Source: Corynebacterium endometrii (lineage in GTDB: Bacteria; Actinomycetota; Actinomycetes; Mycobacteriales; Mycobacteriaceae). Taken from it: 64,000 nucleotides of DNA. A program made the position numbers and the translations under genes. The notes beneath the pieces are model-generated. The model had not been told where the DNA came from, searched no databases, and worked only from the letters and a program-made list of their open reading frames with translations. Below are positions 53,391 to 64,000 of this stretch, piece by piece; within the stretch, counting starts at the first letter, position 1; each line of letters opens with the position of its first letter. The stretch is taken from NCBI RefSeq assembly GCF_004795735.1, contig NZ_CP039247.1, forward strand, positions 1,984,001-2,048,000, given 5' to 3'.

Positions 53391-55952
53391 TTAGGATTTA
53401 ATGGCCTCCAACGGCGGGGTCTTAGCAGCGCGTTGGGATGGCCAGAACGCGGCCACCACGCCCACCACGGCGGAGGCGGCGAGCATCAGCAACAACTGTC
53501 CCCACGGGAAGATGGTTTCATCGATGCCGGAGGAATCAAGCACCTCTAGGAAGGACCAGCCCAGTAGCAGGCCAATTCCCATGCCCATCACCGCGCCAAA
53601 GATCGCGATTTGCACGGCCTCTAGGGTGATCATGGTGCGCACCTGGCGCCTATGCGTGCCCACGGCACGCAGCATGCCAATCTCCTGCCTCCGCTCAATC
53701 ACGCCGAGGGTCAGAGTGTTGACGATACCCAGGATGGCAATTATCACCGCGAGCGCTAGCAGGGCGTAGAGAATGGAAAGCATCTGATCGATGAGGACGG
53801 CCGTTTGATCCGCCATCTCCGGGCCGGATACCACCTGGACCACCACGAGTTCCTTGGTGGATTCCTCGAGGTTGGTACGCAGCTGCTCCAGGTCATAGCC
53901 CTGTTCACCATTGACGCCAACCATGGTCAGCGTCATAGCTTGGGCGGGGACGATTTCCTCCACCACATCGGCGGGAACCGCGATTCCCTCAACGATGTTG
54001 TTGCGTTCAAAGGTGCCAACGAGCTTTAGCTCCTTGGTCTTCGGGCTCAGGCCCGGGGCGGCCAGCTCATAGGATTCGCCAACCTTCCAGCCCATCTCTT
54101 GGGCCTTGTCTTCGGTGGCAATAAAGCCCGGGGTGCCGTAGAAATCCATAGTTCCCTCTACGACCTTAAAATTCACCATCTCCGATGGATTGGCATCGAT
54201 AACCATGGTCTGCACATGAGGGCCAAACGCCATGGACCCAGTGCCATCTACGCTCACCGGGGCGGTATAGAGGTTTACCACCTGCTCAACGCCCTCCGTA
54301 TCGCGAGCCAGCTGCGGGGTTTCCGCAGGGGTTGGGAAAGCGCCCGTGGTTGGCCCGGACAGGATGTAATCGGCGCTGACATTCTCGGTAAGCGTGTCCG
54401 CCACCGCGCTTTTCATTGTCGCGCCGAACATGCCGATAGCGGTCACTAATGCCACTCCCAGAGTAAGTGCAAACGCTGTGGCCGCGGTGCGCCGCGGATT
54501 GCGCTGGGAGTTGGTGGCGGCGAGGGAGCCGATGGCACCAAACGGAGCCCCGACGATCTTGCCGAGGGTCGGGACGATGGGCAGGGACAGTGCCGGGCCG
54601 GCGAGGAAGTAACCCACGATGAGGCCAAAGGCCCCAATGCCCACGATGATCGCGCGGGTCTTGGTAGGCGAATCGGTCATAAATACCGCGGCCACCGCCG
54701 CGGCGACGCCCACCACCATCATGACAAGGCCAATGATGGTGCGGGATTTGAGCGAGCTTCCCGCCGCCTGCTCAGTGGTGCGCATTGCCTCCACCGGCTG
54801 GACGGAGCCCGCGCGGCGGGCCGGCGCCCATGCGGAAACAACCGTGACAATGGTGCCAAGAATCAGCGGGATGATGACCGCGTTGGCGCTTAGGCCTAAG
54901 CCACCGTCCATGGGGAAACCTTGTTGGGTCATAAACCACTTGATGCCAGCCACAAGCCCCATGCCTGCTACCACGCCGATAGCGGAGCCAATCAGGCCCA
55001 CGATAACGGATTCCATAACCACGGAACGGGTGATCTGGGCGCGTGATGCGCCCAGCGCGCGCAGCAAGGCGAACTCCTTGGTCCGCTGCGCCACGATCAT
55101 GGAAAAGGTATTGGCGATGATGAACGTGCCAACCAGCAGCGCTATGAGGCCAAAAGCGATAAGGAAGTAATTGACGAACTCCAGGGCGGAGGAAATTACC
55201 TCACTGAGGCGCTCCGCGAGGACCTTGCCCTCCTCGGCCTCGATGTCATACGTATCATTGAGGTGGCGTACCAATGCTTGGGGATCGCCGTTAGCGCCGG
55301 CCACCTTGAGCTGGTCTACCAGCCCGTCGGGGTGGTAGCGCTCGAGGAAGGCCGCCTCATCCATCTCCAGGAGGATGGACCCGCCAACGCCAGCCTCCAT
55401 CGCCGGTTCGTAGATACCAGTTACCTCGACGCTGGTGCGGTTCTCGGAATCCACCACGATCAGCTTGTCCCCCACGGCGATACCGTGGGCCTCCGCACCA
55501 CCTTTAGAGACGATTACCTGCTCCGCACCGACCGGTGCGTTGCCCTCGATTAAGGAGTTGGGTTCGCCAACGTACTTTTCCTCCGGGTAGTACGGGAACA
55601 AGGCGCTGGTACCACCTCCGGTTTGGAACGCCTCGGATTGCTCGTTGGCAACCACCACAGTTTCCTGGGAGGCGATATTGACCGCCCGCACCTCGGGATC
55701 TTTGGCTAATTCCTCCCGCTGCTGGGCACTAATCCCTTCGGCCCCTTCGCCCTTCGGGCTTACCGCGGCGTCAACCCCCGTAAAAGAGTTCGATACCGCC
55801 GAATCAAAGGTAGAGGACAGAGAGTTGGTGAACATGAAGGAACCGGAGATAAAGGCGGTTCCCAGTACCACGGCTAAAACGGTAAGGGCAAGGCGCAATT
55901 TGTGCGCCATAATGTTGCGCAGGGAAACCCTGGTCATAGTCGATTGAGCCAT
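53391..55952 (-). CDS. ABC transporter permease, MacB/FtsX-like (853 aa)
   Basis: An exporter-type permease with two FtsX repeats. The N-terminus has one helix and an extracytoplasmic MacB-PCD-like domain, the middle FtsX core (about 270-400, GTFIIANTFSMIVAQRTKEFALLRALGASRAQITRSV), an extra domain with helices and a second FtsX core near the end (VNTLTLGVIERRQEIGMLRAVGTHRRQVRTMI). Such actinobacterial pairs export peptides, antibiotics or lipoprotein precursors. The next gene in the operon supplies the ATPase; the substrate is unknown. Confidence 0.92.
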   Translation of the reverse strand: MAQSTMTRVSLRNIMAHKLRLALTVLAVVLGTAFISGSFMFTNSLSSTFDSAVSNSFTGVDAAVSPKGEGAEGISAQQREELAKDPEVRAVNIASQETVVVANEQSEAFQTGGGTSALFPYYPEEKYVGEPNSLIEGNAPVGAEQVIVSKGGAEAHGIAVGDKLIVVDSENRTSVEVTGIYEPAMEAGVGGSILLEMDEAAFLERYHPDGLVDQLKVAGANGDPQALVRHLNDTYDIEAEEGKVLAERLSEVISSALEFVNYFLIAFGLIALLVGTFIIANTFSMIVAQRTKEFALLRALGASRAQITRSVVMESVIVGLIGSAIGVVAGMGLVAGIKWFMTQQGFPMDGGLGLSANAVIIPLILGTIVTVVSAWAPARRAGSVQPVEAMRTTEQAAGSSLKSRTIIGLVMMVVGVAAAVAAVFMTDSPTKTRAIIVGIGAFGLIVGYFLAGPALSLPIVPTLGKIVGAPFGAIGSLAATNSQRNPRRTAATAFALTLGVALVTAIGMFGATMKSAVADTLTENVSADYILSGPTTGAFPTPAETPQLARDTEGVEQVVNLYTAPVSVDGTGSMAFGPHVQTMVIDANPSEMVNFKVVEGTMDFYGTPGFIATEDKAQEMGWKVGESYELAAPGLSPKTKELKLVGTFERNNIVEGIAVPADVVEEIVPAQAMTLTMVGVNGEQGYDLEQLRTNLEESTKELVVVQVVSGPEMADQTAVLIDQMLSILYALLALAVIIAILGIVNTLTLGVIERRQEIGMLRAVGTHRRQVRTMITLEAVQIAIFGAVMGMGIGLLLGWSFLEVLDSSGIDETIFPWGQLLLMLAASAVVGVVAAFWPSQRAAKTPPLEAIKS

Positions 55953-55958
55953 GATGAA

Positions 55959-56732
55959 TTAAGCCTCAATCTCAGCCATGATCTTGTGGATGGCTTCCAT
56001 CGTTGGGTTTGCAAGCTCATTAACCAGCTTGCCGTCCGCTAGGAACACCACCCTATCGGCGTACGATGCCGCCTTGGCGTCGTGGGTAACAATCACCACG
56101 GTCTGATCATCCTGATCCACCGCGGTGCGCAGAATATCCAGGACCTCCGCGGAGGAATTGGAATCCAGGTTGCCGGTTGGCTCATCACCGAAAATAATCT
56201 CGGGCCGCGAGACCAACGCTCGCGCGCATGCCACGCGCTGCTGCTGGCCGCCCGAAAGTTCCGCGGGGCGGTGAGTGAGCCGCTTCGAAAGGCCGAGCCG
56301 GTTGGTTACCTCATCGAACCATTCCTTATCCACCTTCTTGCCGGCGATGTCAGTGGGCAGGGTAATGTTCTCGGCCGCGTTAAGGGTAGGCACCAGGTTA
56401 AAGGACTGGAAAATAAAGCCCAGGCGGTCGCGGCGCAGGTTAGTAATTTCCTTATCGGTGAGACCTGACATGTCCGTCTCACCGATGTAGGCGGAGCCGG
56501 AGGTTGCGGAATCCAGGCCCGCCATGGTGTGCATAAGCGTAGACTTGCCCGAACCGGACGGACCCATGATTGCCGTAAATTCGTTACGGGCAAATTCGAT
56601 GTTGACGTGGTCCAAGGCTGTTACCGCAGTCTCCCCCTGACCGTACTGCTTGAAAAGGTCTACCGCTCGCGCCGCGGCGGGCTTCGTTGATGGGGATAGC
56701 TGAACTGCTTCGGCAGAATTCTGCTCAGTCAT
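55959..56732 (-). CDS. ABC transporter ATP-binding protein (LolD/MacB type)
   Basis: A 257-residue ATPase. Walker A is [16 protein letters not shown] (about residue 60), the signature is [19 protein letters not shown], and Walker B is [16 protein letters not shown]. It drives the adjacent FtsX-type permease, 6 bp downstream. The ATG at 56732 has GGAAGAGAG upstream. Confidence 0.95.
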   Translation of the reverse strand: MTEQNSAEAVQLSPSTKPAAARAVDLFKQYGQGETAVTALDHVNIEFARNEFTAIMGPSGSGKSTLMHTMAGLDSATSGSAYIGETDMSGLTDKEITNLRRDRLGFIFQSFNLVPTLNAAENITLPTDIAGKKVDKEWFDEVTNRLGLSKRLTHRPAELSGGQQQRVACARALVSRPEIIFGDEPTGNLDSNSSAEVLDILRTAVDQDDQTVVIVTHDAKAASYADRVVFLADGKLVNELANPTMEAIHKIMAEIEA

Positions 56733-57053
56733 GGGCTCTCTTCCAAGGAAATGGTGGCGTTGAAAATTCAGCATTGTTTAGTCAATGCGCTACCCAGCTA
56801 ACACTACGTTGTTGCAGGCTAGTAGGGAAAACAATGTGGCCAAGCTGAGAGAGATCACCCCGTTTTTAAACCGCGCCTAAGAGGCAGGAAGCGAACCCTG
56901 GCTGAAACCCGCCATGCCTTCTAAGCATTTTCATCTGGTAATGCAGAGCCCAGGCAGCCAGAACCGCGCTTTTGTTCTAAGATCGAAGAAAGCGCCGGTA
57001 ACCGTAATGGCTACCGGCGCTTTTTCGTCGCTTATGTAGTTGTTTATGTTTGG
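56733..57053. other. Gap between the ABC operon and the 5S rRNA
   Basis: A 320-bp intergenic stretch. It contains the ABC operon promoter region and the rRNA terminator at 56989. No coding frame is evident. Confidence 0.5.
56989..57025 (-). terminator. rRNA operon terminator
   Basis: AAAGCGCCGGTA / TACCGGCGCTTT arms around a loop containing ACCGTAATGGC, T-run on the plus strand and a weaker one on the minus strand. It lies 30 bp past the 5S 3' end. Confidence 0.8.
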
Positions 57054-57172
57054 TGTCGGCGGTAACTTACTCTCCCACAACCTCCCGGTTGCAGTACCAT
57101 CAGCGCGGGCAGGCTTAGCTTCCGGGTTCGGAATGGGTCCGGGCGTTTCCCTGCCGCTATTGACCACCGACA
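57054..57172 (-). rRNA. rrf: 5S ribosomal RNA
   Basis: About 119 nt. The 5' and 3' ends pair (GTCGGTGGTC / ACCGCCGAC region), and CCCATTCCGAACCCGGAAGC and TGGTACTGC are standard 5S blocks. Ends are approximate. Confidence 0.93.
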
Positions 57173-57203
57173 AGTCACCGGGGCACATGTGTGTGCTGGC
57201 CTG

Positions 57204-57234
57204 GTGTTGTGTCAGATACTGCATAGTGGACGCG
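57204..57234 (-). ncRNA. 3' half of the 23S processing stem
   Basis: The sequence between the 23S and 5S genes is complementary, with few mismatches, to 60488-60517 on the 5' side of 23S. The two would form the roughly 30-bp RNase III stem of pre-23S. Confidence 0.65.
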
Positions 57235-57275
57235 TGCACGGCGTGCGTGTTTCTAGTTTTTGGTGTTTGTGTTGT

Positions 57276-62324
<5,049 letters not shown>

Positions 62325-62965
62325 AATCTCTATAAGAAAAAGATTCAAGGCCGTGAAAAGCCCAATACCTAACAAAAAATAAAGACAAACTTATTCAACA
62401 AGCTCACGCTCATTGAAAAGCTGACCAAAATTACTATTACTAAAGAAAAATCAACCAAACCCATTACCCGACGGGGTCAAAGCAGGCTTGGCCGTGCAAT
62501 CGAAGATTGCAGCGATTCATCCAAGTGATAGCCGATAAACAATATTCATTATTTACAGTGACGCACATATCGAAACACGCCACCCGGCACACACCAACCA
62601 ACCAGACCACACAAGCCCAGCCAGCACAAACAAACCAACCACAACACAAACCATTGCAGAAAAAATAAGTACATTGGCACACTATTGAGTTCTCAAACAT
62701 CATTGCCACGCGCTCATCCACCCGCACCGCACAAGGCGCAAGCGAAACTCACACGAGCTAGAAAATTATTGTTGCCACCGCCCGTTTTCCTACCGCCACA
62801 CTCCAGAGAACCTCTTCCCTGTGGGGCGCTGTCGGTCGCGCTGACTCAGATAAAGTTACACACCCACACAAACAAACACAAATCCCCACGTCAAACACGC
62901 TTTTTAAAGCACTCAACATGGGGATAAAAATGAAGTTTAAACCGCTACCCGCTCTGCGCTAGTAG
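62325..62965 (-). promoter_or_regulatory. rRNA operon leader and promoter region
   Basis: A 640-bp AT-rich leader between murA's end and 16S. On the minus strand a promoter-like pair TTGTGT-17-TAACTT lies at 62853-62881. Around 62674-62696 the transcript would read TTGAGAACTCAATAGTGTGCC, resembling the actinobacterial rrn leader antitermination/processing element. No protein-coding frame is evident. Confidence 0.6.
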
Positions 62966-64000
62966 CTAGTAGAGAGTTTCCTCCCGATGACGCTCCACGC
63001 GAGCACCCAGAGCATTCAGCTTCTCCACAAAAGCCGGATAACCACGGTCGATATGGAAAACGTCATGAACGGTGGTGGTCTCATCAGCGCACAAGGCCGC
63101 AAGCACCAGGCCGGCGCCGGCACGGATATCGGAGCTCCAGACGTGCGTGGAAGACAGGCTCTCCTGACCGCGAATGACCACGTGGTGGCCATCGACCTGC
63201 GCGTCGGCGCCCAGGCGCAGCAGTTCGTCGACGAAACGGAACCGCGATTCAAAGACGTTTTCGGTGATGATTGAGGTGCCTTCGGCTACCACGGACAGGC
63301 CGATGGCCATCGGCTGCAGGTCCGTTGGGAATCCCGGGAAAGGAAGGGTCTGGTAATCCACCGCCTTAGCGCGGCGGTCCATGCGCACGCGGAATCCATG
63401 CTCATAGGTCTCAACCTGCGCGCCCGCTGACTTGAGCTTCTCCAGCGGCAGGTGCAGGTGGCGCGGCGCGATTCCCGTGACGGTGATATCACCCTGGGTC
63501 ATCACGGCGGCATACGCCCATGTGCCAGCCACGATGCGGTCACCGATAACCTCATGCTGGGTTGGCTTGAGCTTGTCCACGCCCTCGATGGTGATGGTGG
63601 ACGTGCCCGCGCCCTCAATCTTCGCCCCCATCGAGACCAGCATGTCGCAAAGGTCAACAATCTCGGGTTCGCGCGCGGCGTTATCCAGCACCGTGGTTCC
63701 TTCGGCGAGGACGGCGGCGGTGAGGATGTTTTCCGTGGCGCCCACGGACGGGAAATCCAGCTTGATGCGGGCGCCGTGCAGACTTTCGGCCTCGGCGACC
63801 ACCGCACCGTGCTCGATGTAGGTGCGTGCGCCCATCTTTTCCAGACCGGATTGATGCATGTCTAGGGGGCGGTTACCAATGGCGTCACCGCCGGGCAGCG
63901 CAACCTTGGCGCGGCCGCAACGGGCGGTCAACGGGCCCAGGACGCAGACGGACGCACGGAATTGGCGGACGGCGTCGAAGTCGGCGTCGGACCGCAACTG
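62966..64000 (-). CDS. murA: UDP-N-acetylglucosamine 1-carboxyvinyltransferase, C-terminal part (partial, runs off right edge)
   Basis: At least 344 residues of the enzyme that adds enolpyruvate to UDP-GlcNAc, the first committed step of peptidoglycan synthesis. [20 protein letters not shown] starts the active-site side. The usual catalytic-loop Cys is replaced by Asp in [13 protein letters not shown]. Later blocks are [34 protein letters not shown] and [11 protein letters not shown], all conserved. The Asp variant is known from mycobacterial MurA and goes with fosfomycin insensitivity. The C-terminus ([11 protein letters not shown]) is complete; the N-terminus lies beyond the window. Confidence 0.95.
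   Translation of the reverse strand, partial: QLRSDADFDAVRQFRASVCVLGPLTARCGRAKVALPGGDAIGNRPLDMHQSGLEKMGARTYIEHGAVVAEAESLHGARIKLDFPSVGATENILTAAVLAEGTTVLDNAAREPEIVDLCDMLVSMGAKIEGAGTSTITIEGVDKLKPTQHEVIGDRIVAGTWAYAAVMTQGDITVTGIAPRHLHLPLEKLKSAGAQVETYEHGFRVRMDRRAKAVDYQTLPFPGFPTDLQPMAIGLSVVAEGTSIITENVFESRFRFVDELLRLGADAQVDGHHVVIRGQESLSSTHVWSSDIRAGAGLVLAALCADETTTVHDVFHIDRGYPAFVEKLNALGARVERHREETLY

Overview
The window is high-GC actinobacterial DNA, almost certainly from the genus Corynebacterium. The support is a type I multidomain fatty acid synthase, a class Ib ribonucleotide reductase locus with gntR1 and ctaD in C. glutamicum-like order, a DtxR-type iron box, an L36 protein without zinc ligands, a MurA with Asp in place of the catalytic Cys, and an rRNA spacer without tRNA genes. 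The species cannot be named from sequence alone. The right edge holds a complete rRNA operon (16S-23S-5S, minus strand), followed at the very end by the 3' part of murA.

Layout. 1-2.5 kb: 5' part of fas (minus). 2.6-9.8 kb: accessory-looking stretch with a hidden small gene, two HNH-family proteins, a proline iminopeptidase-like hydrolase, an SPFH/band-7 protein, a membrane protein with Rossmann-like and RyR-like regions, and an orphan DNA methyltransferase. 9.8-13.1 kb: pyruvate formate-lyase operon in which the enzyme is split into a 698-residue body and an 83-residue glycyl-radical domain, plus the activase. 13.3-25.2 kb: housekeeping (tRNA-Leu, rdgB-rph-MBL-murI-rhomboid-DUF2017-clpS, pncB, dinG, GNAT, PTH2, serB). 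25.4-33.3 kb: ctaD, nrdF, gntR1, nrdE, nrdI, nrdH with tandem NrdR boxes, rpmJ. 33.5-39.3 kb: nadE, fructosamine-kinase-like, FMN protein, gltS, tcdA, TatD. 39.3-44.4 kb: a five-gene, DtxR-boxed siderophore uptake operon.

44.4-49.4 kb is the most foreign-looking region. It holds a decayed membrane-protein remnant, a toxin-tail-like ORF overlapping the first of two related immunity-like genes, then a 3.4-kb segment bounded by a 20-bp direct repeat of the 3' end of tRNA-Ala(GGC). Inside are an IS256-family element, an MFS exporter whose stop codon lies in an IS-end-like sequence, and a truncated HAD phosphatase. This looks like a degraded tRNA-integrated island. 49.5-56.8 kb returns to core genes: a DsbA-like protein with a MauE/DoxX-like membrane partner, pgm, a crcB pair, and a MacB/FtsX-type ABC exporter.

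The best candidates for something new are the two-piece pyruvate formate-lyase (9.8-13.1 kb), the toxin/immunity-like module beside the tRNA-Ala island, the membrane/Rossmann/RyR protein convergent with the orphan methyltransferase, and a long near-perfect stem-loop at 23.17-23.26 kb. All family names here come from reading motifs by eye; no database search was run.
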